64,000 nucleotides of DNA. Origin: Typha latifolia (taxonomy: Eukaryota > Streptophyta > Magnoliopsida > Poales > Typhaceae). Each line of letters starts with the position of its first letter. Position 1 is the first letter of the stretch. The notes beneath the pieces were generated by a model. The model was not told the DNA's origin and made no database searches. It saw only the letters and a program-made list of their open reading frames with translations. The position numbers and the translations under genes are program-made. This document shows positions 37,401 through 47,917 of the stretch, piece after piece. The DNA is taken from NCBI GenBank assembly GCA_019914945.1, contig CM034107.1, forward strand, positions 10,974,001-11,038,000, given 5' to 3'.

Positions 37401-40400
37401 ATAACTAAACATCCTATTTCCCTAAATCAAATTAGTGGTACAATTTAAAGAGCAAGAAATGAGAATAACTAAACTAGTTTCACCTTAACTGACAACCAAA
37501 CACTACCTTATTTCTTTATACTACGAGGAATGCTAATTAATACCCATATCTCTATAGAGAAACATGCATGAGTTCTGTTAATTGCTAAGTGGGCTATGCT
37601 GTGTGACTTTGCATATGATTCATGTTTGAGAAGTTGCCCTCCTTGGACCTAAGGAGCCTTGCTATGCATAAACAACCAGCTTGATAGGAAGAGTTAGGTG
37701 TGCTTCAACTTCCCATCATAAGTATGAGATAAATATGAGCTGGATCTTTTTTTTAGAGAACAATCATTATATTTCATAATTAGGATATATAGTAAAACTC
37801 ATATATAATTACATTGCGAATCGATTGTTCACTTTTAATTATCTAAATGCATGTATGCTCTAGCTAAAAGTTAAATTTTTCTGAATTATTAGTTATACTT
37901 GTGAGATGTTCATGTTATATTATGTTCTGGTACCCTACATGCTTGGAGTTCTTGACCAATCTAGGCCTCCCCAACTTCTTTTTACACGTTTAGCATACTT
38001 CAAAACTTAAATAGAGGGTTAGGTAAGTCAAAAAATTGCTAATTGAGACATTGATCTCCAAACTTAAGTCGTTTGGTCAACAATTTATATGAAAATTTAA
38101 AAACCGCTAAGAAATGATAAATATGAGAGAAAATATTTTCATATAAGTTGCTTTCCAGTTCAGTGACTCAAATATAAATTGTTGATTCAGTCAGAGATTT
38201 TATAAAAGTTTTTTCTATCATACTTTGCAATTTTCATACTGATTTTTAAAATTTTCATATAAATCACTGACTCCAGTTAGTGATTTGAAAATCGCTGTCT
38301 TAGTGATTTTTTAGCTCACTCAGTCTTATATTTAAGTTTCGAGAAGAATTAGACACATAACAAAAAATTTTGCCTGACTTAAATAGTCAAAAATTCTACA
38401 TGCTTGCAGAAGAAATAATTTAGACTTTTTGATATTTGTATAACTGAATTTTCATTATTTTTGTAGGTTGAGACAAGCAAGGTATTTTTACGAGATACTA
38501 CTATCGTCTCTCCCTATTCAATTCTTTTGTTTGGTGGTTCCATGGCCATCCAACATCAGGTGATCCTACTTTGGTTTTATATCGTCCAAATTGTGTTTTC
38601 TTCACTTATATTAACTGCACTTTTGTTCACGTGGAACAAATGGACTAACATAACTTTCAAAATCTTCTATCAATCTGGTGAAACCTCATCTGCAGTTTAG
38701 AGATTTGATTTGCTGTGCCTGTGTTGTGTGGCAATGACGGTGGTTGTCTGCCAAAAAGGAAAAAATGAAGTGATGAGACAATGTGCAACTGACATGTCTT
38801 ATATCCCCTTTCCTTGTACTTCTAGTTATGACTGAAGAACTTTGTGATGATTGCAAGTTTCCAACAGTAGGCTGGAAAATGCATTAAGGCAAGGATTTTA
38901 GTGTCACACAAAACTTTGTGTTGGTTGGCATGTCTCAAGTTGACGGATTGCCATCACGAGAATGGAGTCAAGAAGCGAGAAGTAGGTTGTATGTACCTCT
39001 GTTACTAGTTCCACCTCTTTCCTATCAATTCCTCCTCACCGGCATTGATTCCTTTTCTTCTCTATTGTTTGCAACCTCTGCTGTCGTCCAACATTTTCCC
39101 ATTCCTTCCCTCCATCTCTCAGTTTTCCCATCCCCTCCCTCCATCTGAGACAAAGGGTTCATTCTGGTACAAGCAAAAATCAGGATGATTTTGGAAATGC
39201 TGTTCATTTCGTTCAGATTAACCTAAATAACTGAATAGGATCATTTCAAAGTTCGTAAGAGATGTTCAAATAGCTGTCCAAGTAGTCTCAGGTTCTTGCT
39301 TGAAGAGCTACTCATTTTTGGTCGAGCTGCTGATTTTCACCATCATATTCTGTCTCTTTACAGTGAAGTCAAGCAGGTATTGCATAGGAGATTTACCGCA
39401 TGAGAGCTAGTATTAAATGTGTGACCAAGTTCCAGAAAATAGGTAGCAAGCAGTTGAAGTGGGAATCAAAAGTGCCTAGATAGAGAAAATCTGAGCAAAA
39501 TGACGATAGATACAGAAATAACAGAGAACCAAAGATGATGATTCTGGAAGACCATACAATGTTATTAGGATTTCATGAGACATCATATGAGAGCTTAATC
39601 TATTCTACACTCCTAGAAGTTAATGGAAATTCTAAAGAAAAGCTTTTAAGTGCACTTTCCCAAAATAAAGGAAAGAACAAAAAAAGGTAGAACTTTAACT
39701 ATTTGATGTGTATTTAGTGAAGTTGTTATTGTTAATGCTGATGAATGGAGAGGAAATCTGACTCTTGGACATTGGAGGAGTGTATGACTAGATGCTATCA
39801 AATTGTTATTAACAGTTGGAGAAGCAGAAATTTTACTTTTCTTTCTACATTAAGAGAGGAACATTTTGTCTTTTTTTTAAATCTAATCATAGTTTTAGTT
39901 CTTTTTTGTATTAAAGAACCAAGACCATCCTTCCTTGATAACTGTTAGCTCTTGGTCTACCCATTGCGGTAAACACACAGGATTCTGTTTCACTTTCCAA
40001 TTTAACTTGCTGCTCAAAAGTGGTTAAGATACAATCACATTAGTGATGGAGATTGGAGAGGTTGCTCATCCAGTTGTGGAGTCTAGAAATAACAACCTGC
40101 CACAACAGTGGCATGCTTAGTATCATGTAAGATTAGAATCAAAAGCTGGAAGGATACATAATGCTGTGAAAGCATGTGGTAGATTTAGCGATATTACTAA
40201 ATTATATTTTTTTCAAGAAAAAAAACATGACGTAGATGCATATTTATATCTTACCTTATGAAGGGAAGACTAAGTTTTATTATAGATTGGGTGCCTACTT
40301 GTAGTGTCAATGGTGCTTAAACATACATTGTACATTTTTATATGTTATCCGCCATGTTTGTGGACTTTGACATACTAGTTTGACGATTGAGAAGCAATCT

Positions 40401-41764
40401 CCTTAACTGGGAGGATGTCAACTCAACCCAGCTACCCTACTGGATGGATCGCTTTGTTGACGATTAAGCGATGTTAGAAGATAATATGTCTGCTGTCTAT
40501 AACTCTATATACATGAATTGAAGCTGTATCTATTTTAGAAGACCATACTTGGTCAAATGAGAAAGTTTTCAATTATATAAGGTCGAATATTCATATATTA
40601 GATATTTAAATATGATTTGTATCGTGTTATTTCCTAGTATATCTTAGTAAAAGTTTAAAAAAAAAAGCATTTTTTTTCTGTATTGAAAATGTTGACTGTC
40701 ATATGTTTGAGTGTGGGTCTCTTATTTTTCAAAAAGATTGAAATATCAGTACTTCTTTTTCCTAGACAGGATTGGTTATTGTTGATGGGTGGTTAAAGTT
40801 GACTGCCCCTGCACAGACCGCTGTTCTGTTTAAAGAACTCCGCAGGACACTTGATGCTGTTTTGAAAGAGTTGATAAGAAAGCCAGAGGTATTAAGTCAT
40901 CTACTAAAATAATATATTTCTGGAATTTTTTTGCACATTAAGAATGAAACCTAGGAAGAAGATCCTCTTTTTTGTTAAAGAAAATATCTAGCATCATACA
41001 TTTTTTTTTGTATTGAATATTTGTATTACCATGCCTTGCCATGTGTGCTAGCAGTATCTTGATCGCCTTCTTGGCATAGAAGGCCAAACCAGTATGACTA
41101 AGAAAACTAAGTAATCTATCTTTCTATATGTACACACACGCACACATATGCACATATATTGCAATATGAAAAGACCAACTCTGTGATTACATTTGTATAT
41201 CAAAATTCCTCCCTGATTACTTTATTTCAAGACATCAACCATTTCACCTACCTGTTTGTTGTCTAAAAATTTGACAACTTCACTTCTCAATTATTTATTG
41301 AAGAAGTTTTTTCCTAGATGTGCTCAATTACTCCTTAGAAATGCTAGTCATGAAATTTCCCAGATTCTTCTTTACAGACATGAAACAAATGGCTATTAAA
41401 TTGTTGAATTCTTCACATCTTTTTGTACAGTAAGCTATTCATAATTTAATACATTATATCATTTGTACTTTCAAAACCACCTACCTGACAGATTTGTTAT
41501 AAAATAATTACTTCTTTTATGGTCACTCTTTTGTTAATCAGGTGTATACTTTATATAAACTTGAATTCTCATTTTGTTACTTTGCTCATGGAAAACAACG
41601 TTCCTCTATGTTTAGTTTCCTATCATATACACATGCACATATTTCTATATATGCTCCATCATATTAATGAAACTGCCTGATTTCAGATGGCTACATGTGT
41701 CGATAATGAAGTGGTGAAATCCATTATTTATTTGTTGTTAGAGGAAGAGAAATCTCAAAGATAA
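10461..41764 (+). CDS. DExH-box ATP-dependent RNA helicase, DExH7 (DHX29/DHX57-like), 33 exons
   Basis: Traced exons: 10461-10766, 11035-11140, 11303-11511, 12074-12227, 12312-12730, 12974-13192, 13476-13587, 13683-13886, 15065-15135, 15231-15353, 16953-17039, 17793-17893, 19541-19598, 20128-20193, 22067-22149, 22257-22440, 22865-23017, 23098-23199, 23313-23465, 25745-25849, 26300-26440, 27165-27254, 27562-27618, 28345-28428, 28805-28903, 28993-29130, 30623-30693, 32712-32781, 33791-33883, 34633-34848, 38467-38559, 40766-40888, 41687-41764. All introns are GT-AG and the frame stays open for 1455 residues, close to the Arabidopsis DExH7 length. A basic N-terminus precedes a UBA-like segment (about 77-120). 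Helicase motifs are GETGCGKT (632-639), TQPRRLA (664-670), DEVH (737-740), SAT (774-776), ATDIAETS (974 on) and QRKGRAGR (1022-1029). HA2 and OB-fold regions follow ([35 protein letters not shown]). It unwinds RNA using ATP. Plastid location is only a database-style prediction; no clear transit peptide is seen. Confidence 0.95.
14164..14245. repeat. 41-bp tandem duplication in helicase intron
   Basis: Two adjacent copies with a 41-base period, both containing GGCATTATTAAACACAT, differ at a few bases. It lies in the intron between exons 13683-13886 and 15065-15135. Confidence 0.85.
15600..16700 (+). other. Possible LTR-derived sequence in helicase intron
   Basis: The 1.6-kb intron between exons 15231-15353 and 16953-17039 has a T-rich stretch around 16200-16300 (vegetative leader-like text with CTTCATCTCTACAATATAG) that resembles the R/U5 part of copia-type LTRs. 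I see no termini, primer-binding site or target duplication, so this is only a suspicion. Confidence 0.2.
23750..24840 (+). mobile_element. Probable decayed LTR-retrotransposon sequence in helicase intron
   Basis: The intron between exons 23313-23465 and 25745-25849 is expanded to 2.3 kb. Within it, a TATA-like TATATATATAGG near 24279 and a stretch with promoter/leader character look like a retrotransposon LTR, but no TG...CA ends, polyprotein frame or target duplication were found. The 63-codon frame at 23829-24020 has no recognisable homology. Confidence 0.3.
25050..25520. repeat. GC-rich foldback with 45-bp near-perfect inverted arms
   Basis: The arms 25221-25265 and 25371-25415 are complementary at 43 of 45 positions; both mismatches are C/T differences. 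The loop holds a (CT)n run (about 25317-25344). Outside the arms, GTGCCG-rich palindromes (around 25070-25110 and 25488-25515) appear on both sides. The block is far richer in GC than the surrounding intron, so it is an insertion. Open frames through it read mostly Arg and lack domain signal. It could be a MITE-like foldback or an inverted-duplicated gene fragment. Confidence 0.75.
30862..32556. mobile_element. Degenerate TIR element (TAGGgatGAAAAC ends), probably composite
   Basis: The left end TAGGAGCGAAAAC (30862-30874) and the inverted right end TAGGGATGAAAAC (ending at 32556 on the plus strand) differ only by transitions. Subterminal parts are rich in GGATATGGATC/GGATCCGGA-type repeats. 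A near copy of the left subterminal sequence recurs at about 32299, showing rearrangement or nesting. Flanks give no convincing target duplication. A second, TTA-flanked segment (31389-31955) may be nested inside. It fills the intron between helicase exons 30623-30693 and 32712-32781. Confidence 0.5.
35860..36970. mobile_element. Mutator-like element (Pack-MULE candidate) with 9-bp target duplication
   Basis: A perfect direct repeat ATGTAGAAT flanks the element at 35851-35859 and 36971-36979. The ends share an inverted GGGTGGCAA core (TAGGGTGGCAA on the left; AGGGGTGGCAA on the reverse strand at the right). A 9-bp duplication is the Mutator-superfamily signature; hAT elements make 8. The subterminal regions are full of ACCCG/CGGGT repeats, including ACGACCCGTCTAATCTGT at 36031 and again at 36085. 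The central part (about 36250-36720) is abruptly GC-rich and contains a TraB-like gene fragment on the reverse strand. No transposase is encoded, so the element is non-autonomous. Confidence 0.8.
36255..36423 (-). pseudogene. TraB-domain protein fragment captured in the MULE
   Basis: The reverse strand is open through about 56 codons and reads [19 protein letters not shown], then [17 protein letters not shown]. This matches the conserved start of the TraB domain in plant TraB-family proteins (the GTxHxS...SAxDVxxVVRAxxPDNxxxELCRS pattern, At1g05270-like in my memory). The match stops after the Arg-Ser; downstream sequence (MQIID) no longer resembles the family. Upstream it runs into Pro/Arg-rich sequence in a different frame from the adjacent open frame (36418-36825). 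It is a fragment, not a gene. The annotation rests on motif recognition without a search. Confidence 0.65.
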
Positions 41765-42681
41765 ACTCGAGGTACTAATTTAACACTTTCTGCTAAAAGG
41801 TAATCTTAGTCGCATTATGAAGTGCATTATATTTGCTGCATGCCTGCATCCATCAGAACCAGTTCAATAAGGTTTGAACATGCAATAATTAGTTCCTTTT
41901 TGCAGAATTAGCTGTTTCTGTACTGATTTGGATAACTAGATGATTTGTAAAGTATAAACTATAAAGTAGTGGAATAATTTGCTTTATTCAGAAAATCTCT
42001 TGAACCAAATTTAGTTACACTAGCTGTTGTTTTCAGTAATAACAGATATACTAGGTCTTTATGTTTAATCCATTGATTTGTGTTGGGCTAAGGTTCTGTT
42101 ACCATCCTTTTCGATCCTTGAGGGGGTTTCAGATCCAAAATGATGTGGGCAGTGAGGGCTCGTCTGATCTTGGATCAGCTTAATAAGTAAACATGTGAGA
42201 AGGTCCACAGAACTTTTGCCTGCATCAAGAGAGCAATCACATGGCTAGCCCGTGCATATATCAAGGTTTGGTGCAAGGTGGGGCCTATGGAGAAAAGGGG
42301 AGGAAACACATATCTTAACAACAATCAGATCATTACAGCCACTACTATTCCCCCTTTTCTGGCAGACTGCTTGTGTGTCATGGCTTGATGCTAAATACCA
42401 GCCTCTCCGATGCTACTTGTGTATAGATTTACTGTTCTTGTAGGAAATGATTAGCAATCCATCAGTATTTCATGGCTCCCAAAAGCATGGCAGACTTGGG
42501 ATGAATAATCTTCGACTCGTTTTGATTTTAGACATTGTCATCGGCAATATTTAAGCCTTCTCCAAAATCCAAACAGCATGGTTGGATATTTCCTGCTAAT
42601 TTAATCAAGAGCAATGTCCTTTAGTTGTTTAAATATTGTATCAGAGCCTCATTGATGTATCTTATATATCTAGAACTAGTT

Positions 42682-44833
42682 GTCACGATTCAAAATCGGA
42701 ATCATGACCAACCATATACCTTAATACGTTTGAGATACATGGGCCTTAACTAAATTTTTCTAAGTCCACAATAATAAGAATTAATGTGAAAATCTGACTT
42801 CGATAAATTTAATCAAATAACAATGGAATAAACAATGTCACCATTAATGTTCCTCTAATCAAACTGAACTAATAGATAGTTTAAACATAAGGACTAAAAG
42901 AACTAAAATGTCAAAAAAGGTAGATCCTAAGTGGAGGTGGAGTTCCGGTGTATCTCGCTCAGTCATCACACTAACTAGTACCTAAATTTTAGAAGGGGAA
43001 TTCTATGAGCTAATAACTATATCTCAGTGAGTGAAATTCACTCAAAAGCCAAATAAATCCGAATCCATAAACATAACTTAAACTAAATCCAAGTCCAATG
43101 ATATAAAAATGATAATTTCACTAACCATGCTTATAATAAAAATAATAATGACACAAATAATAATTAAGTCATATCTCATAACATATTTGGTTCTAACATA
43201 TTGAATTTTTCTTAATAATAATAATATCATTTGTTTCAATTAGGTCAATACCTTGTGGATTCACATCAACTAGAAATTATCTCGAGATGACGTTCGGATA
43301 TTTTTCTCATAGCTGATCTGATTAGAGTCATTAGGAGGTGTCATTATGTGATAAACACACCTTATCTCTTCGACTAAACGGTGGGGGAGATTAGAGTCAC
43401 ATTTGAAAGTCTTTGGATCTAACCTGTGATTGTTTTCTAACTTTGACAGAGTCATCTAAGAAAATCACTATAATGATTTATAATAATTTTCTTTCCTAGA
43501 CTTGAGTCACCACGGAAAGTTGTAAGCGAGCTATATCAGGACTGTTTTTAAGTCATATCAAATATTAATTATATTTTTGCACTAATATTCTTGTTTATTA
43601 ACAATTGCTATTTGCAAGAAGTACAACAATACATTGAATCATATGTTTTGCACACAGAAATATAATAATTAAATTTGCACATAGAAATACGTGGTCTGAC
43701 AAAACAACACGAAATACAATATGAATAAATATGTGAGCGAAACCACTTACCTGAATCTATGTAAGACAACTAAATCCTCTAATATCTAGTCTACGTGCTA
43801 GAAATCACCACCTTTAATAATAAATAAATAACATAAATTTTAGTTTAATTAATATTATAACCTCTGAAATTTAAACTAATCAATTATTAAAATGGGCTAA
43901 TTTAAGCCCAAAGGTTTGGACTGGGTTGCAACCAACATTTTTTTTATAATAATCGGGCTAGGCCAAGGCCTAACCCAATATTTATAAGGGATTGTGCTGC
44001 GAGCTAACCTATAGCCCACAACCTATTACTAAAGATCGGGTTAGGTCTTTGGGTCCGAAACCTAGACCTGAACCCAATAGAATAGAAGGTTGGCTCGGGT
44101 TGACCCCGAGCCCAACCCTTCTTTATCTTGATGAGAATGGCGGGGAAGAAAAGAAAAAAAGAGGGAGAAAGATCTCTGGGATCACGGTCGCCGGCAGTCT
44201 GATGACCTTGCTAAAGCCCTCCTCACGATCACGCTGATTACACGAGGTGGAGGAGAAGCCACCGGCAATAACCAATGGCTTTATCTCTTAGCCGGTGGCG
44301 ATCTGAGCCACGAGGGCGTCCCTGAAGGCAACTATGGCACGAGGCAATAATGTGGAGCTCCTGAGCATGAGCGGCAGCTACTTGAAGCCGTCGGTCGACT
44401 CGATTTGCTGACGAACCCGCAATCACCAAGTTTAGGTATTTCTATTTTTACCTATTAAACTTAAATTAAATTTAAGGGGTGAGAGAGGGTATATCGACGA
44501 GTCGCGTGGTGGTCTCCGATTGCTTTAATGGTCCAATTCCACGGCGAAGACATCGACGGTAAGGAAAGAAGAAGAAGGCTGAGGTAAAGGAAAGAGAAGA
44601 AGAAGAAGAAGAAAATAGGAAAGAAGGGGGCCGAGGCAAAGGAAAGAGAGAATTTAAGGTTTTTACTTATACAAAAAATCTAAATTTGATTTTGATTTGG
44701 ATTCAGCCAAAATATTTGCGATTGCCTCATCGCGTGCTTGTGAGGGAGAGAGGGTGAAGGGTGTGCACGTGCAGTGCATATGTGCTCCAAGAGATTTTTT
44801 TTTTTTTTTTTCAGTTCTTACGCTAGTAATTAT
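42682..44833 (+). mobile_element. Probable solo or decayed Ty3/gypsy-type LTR
   Basis: The sequence starts TGTCACGATTC...GGAATCATGACC, the imperfect palindromic opening I associate with gypsy-type LTRs in plants. Later parts contain AGCCCA/GGGTT-rich and GC-rich stretches (43900-44430) unlike the surrounding DNA. A five-base CTAGT precedes 42682 and recurs after about 44833, but the putative 3' end reads TTACG and not CA, so the right boundary is uncertain. No polyprotein frame follows. Confidence 0.4.
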
Positions 44834-47732
44834 ATCAGCACAAAACAAGTAATGATGACAATACCAACTAATGTATAATTCATCATTTTCAGATATGCAG
44901 ATCAATTTAAATATTTTATGACTTTGTCAAGTCCATAATTTAATTATGTACTACTTATAAGTTTGTACTGTTAAAATTAATTTCTTCATTTACCTTATGT
45001 TTCTTGAGAGAAGTGGGGTTTAGTGCTGCAGCTATAAAGGACAATCATGGACATGGGATTTTAAATCCCGACCTTCGAGTAGTGGCCAAATGTGTACCGC
45101 TTGTTGTCAGCTTAATGTACTTTGTATTCTTAGAGTGTGTTTGTTTTTGGGCACCTAAGCTTGAGGGCTTCTTTTGCACGACTACTGTCTAATTTATCGT
45201 CATTTGGAACAATCTCTCATGCCATATTACAGTTTAATGTTTTAAAAGAAAAGGTCTCAGAATTTTCAGAATGGGTGGTTTCAGATAAAATTCAAACTTC
45301 TGTAGTATATGTAAGAAAAAGTAAAAGAAGAAAGGAGTACAAGCTATAGATTGATCTTCAATCCCCCTCCTGCTACCGAGATATTTGCCCTAGTTGCCTA
45401 TTTTTCTCCTCATTCCTGCTTCTTCCTATTAAGTCTTTAAAAGTGTTAAACATTTGTTTCTACAAAGAATGCTTCTTTTATAGGTGGAGTCTCAACAAAT
45501 AATGAGACCATTATGTCTTAAGAGTTGGTAGAAGCCATGATTCGTAGTAGCTGCCACTATCATAGTTCCTCTAGTGGATTTCTTTAAATTGGATCCTCAA
45601 AGTGATCAATGTATGCGACCACGTTACATTATGAAGGTATGAGTTCTTGAAAATTTTCTTTCATTATTTTGCAATTTCCTTTTCATGTACTTCAATTTAC
45701 GAGTCAGACTGGACAGTTTACAAAGTTATCTGCTTAAGCTTTATTTCAACTATATTTCAGATTTATTCAGGGGAATTTTATTGTCCAAATTTGCCTGCTG
45801 CACAACGTTGGAAGATTGCAGGCTGAAGATAATCATGCAAAGATGATGTATAATTCAACAGAAATATGGGCAGTTTCAAAGAATATTATCATCATAGCAG
45901 CTACTCTCTCATGCTTAAGGGATGTTATTCAGCATTTTTTTTTTCATGTCGGATATTGGTTGCACCAGGCAGACCAGAGAATACAATAAATAGAAAGGTT
46001 TCCGGGAAAGAATCCACTTATTAGATGTGTGCTAGTTAATTGAAGCACAATTCAGAGTTGTTTAGTGGTTTGGAGTAAATATGTACTATGTTTACAAAGA
46101 CTCTTTAAAAGAGCATGCAGTAAGGATATGTAAAAATAGTGAAAGTTATAATTCAATTGGTAAAATTACAGGTAAAAGTTAAATCCACTTGCATGTTTGT
46201 AGCCTGCCATTGATTTCTTTTCCTTTCCTTTTTGATTTGTTTAATATTTGGTGGATGGATGATTGCAAGATTGAAACCCTCAGTGTTCCTTAATGAGATC
46301 AAATTTTAGGTCTTAAGATGAATCTATTTGGACATGCATGTGTTGTTCTAACGTTTTTAAGTCAATCCAAACACTTTCACTAATGTATTGATGGTGTGTA
46401 TTCCACCATTTTTGCGATTGAAATGGAAGATAGAAGACTCTCATTGTTGAGATTAAGACTCCCATTTTATTTGCGTGGCGGATGTTTTGGTGTGCATCAG
46501 ACAATGTGCTAGTCTTTGGCACTCCCCAGATTGCGAAAACTAGCGTTCAATGTACTGGAACTCTAAAAGCATGACATCCATAAGCTCCTACTGTTCATTG
46601 ATAGCTACCCACCTCTCAAGTGGGGTATGGCGACAAGAATCCTACTGATGATGGTGTTGGTGAAGCCTCCCTTCCATCTAAAGTCCATGAAGATAATAAG
46701 AGGAAAAGAAGAAAAAAAAAACAAAAGGTAACGTAATCCCTAATCAACCCAATTCAAAGTTACAACTACTAGTCATTTTTCCTTTTTACCTAACCTTTTT
46801 AACCTGCAACCATACAGAATCCATTCTTGCAGTAACCTCCTACACTTGCAAGCCGGCAAACTATTTGGGCTAGACCGTAAAGTGGTACACATTCCTTGTT
46901 GAAGGGGAAAAGAGACTAGTTGAAATAGAAGAGAATCTTTAAAAAGTCTAAAGTGTATTACTGAAGAGGAATTATTTTGAACTGGTCTATATTTTCCATG
47001 TTGACCTTTTCCACGAGCAGATAAAATTAATTACCATATTTACCACCCTATGTTTTTAATATGTCATGCAACTAAACTCCTCATCTACCATTTTAAATCT
47101 TGGGTAACTTGTACTATATAAAAAAAAAACAAGAAATGATCTACATTTTAATCTCTATTTATTAACCACCTCTCTCTTTATTAAATCTTATGAAAGGACT
47201 ATTCATTCTTAGGATATATATATTAGCAAATAGCTGATAGAGAATATTCTGGTTCTCTTTTTTTTTTTTTCCGGTTATTTGCAAGAAAAGGCCGTTTTGT
47301 TTTGGAGCAGGACCAGTGCTCCTGGAAAGCAGGACAAGACGACAAGTCGTGCTGCGACGGTTGATGACTCTTGCTCCCGCCTTTCTTTGTCACGGCATCT
47401 TCTTCAACCATTCCATTCCCCATTTCCACTTCCAATTCCAATTTCCCAACCATCCTCACTTTTTGCCCATTTAATAAAAACGAAAAAAGAAGAAGAAAAG
47501 ATCCTAACCAAAGCCCACCATCGAACCAGTCAGACAAGACAGAGAGCAAGCAGACAACCAATCCACCGATCCAACCTCGGAATCCAAGAACACCACCACC
47601 AACCCATTAACAAATCTCAGATTACATAAGAGCAATCAATTCCAATCTTAGTGGTCGTTGGTGTTTAATAGGACACCATTAAATTTTCATTCTGCACTTG
47701 AGAAAAAAAATAAAAGTAAAGAAAAGTTCCTT

Positions 47733-47734
<2 letters not shown>

Positions 47735-47763
<29 letters not shown>

Positions 47764-47876
47764 AAATATATATATATATATATATGGTTAAAGGTATCCA
47801 AAACCAAATCCTCATCTCTTCTCCTTTTCCACCACGCTTCTTTGTCACCTCTCCTGGTTTTCTGTACCTACTCTTA

Positions 47877-47905
<29 letters not shown>
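47735..47905. repeat. CT, TA and TATC microsatellites in GRAS gene leader
   Basis: A (CT)n run near 47736-47762, a (TA)n run near 47766-47784 and a (TATC)n/(TTTC)n run near 47877-47908 lie within 190 bases upstream of the GRAS ATG. They generate poly-Ser/Leu and Tyr/Ile open frames that are not genes. Confidence 0.9.
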
Positions 47906-47910
<5 letters not shown>

Positions 47911-47917
47911 AGAGAGA

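Larger units (their letters stand above)
35586..37507. mobile_element. PIF/Harbinger-like element interrupted by a MULE
   Basis: The left end GGCTCCATTTAGATGCTGGT after TTA (35583-35585) and the inverted right end GGTAGTGTTTGGTTGTCAGT before TTA (37508-37510) align loosely as terminal inverted repeats of the Tourist/Harbinger kind, which duplicate a TWA target. Without the inserted 1111-bp element and its target copy, the host element would be about 800 bp and non-autonomous. No transposase frame is seen. It sits in the 3.6-kb intron between helicase exons 34633-34848 and 38467-38559. Confidence 0.5.
41765..47917. other. 6-kb intergenic region, repeat-rich
   Basis: It begins with the presumed helicase 3' UTR. 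From about 42682 a probable gypsy-type LTR occupies some 2 kb. The remainder is AT-rich with short open frames that lack domain or composition support. The last 650 bases before the GRAS gene hold CT, TA and TATC microsatellites and a C/A-rich stretch likely to be promoter and 5' UTR. Confidence 0.6.

Noticed and set aside
47279..47629. 116-codon plus-strand frame and a 112-codon minus frame before the GRAS gene
   Set aside because: Low-complexity sequence in a probable promoter/5' UTR, with no recognisable protein features.
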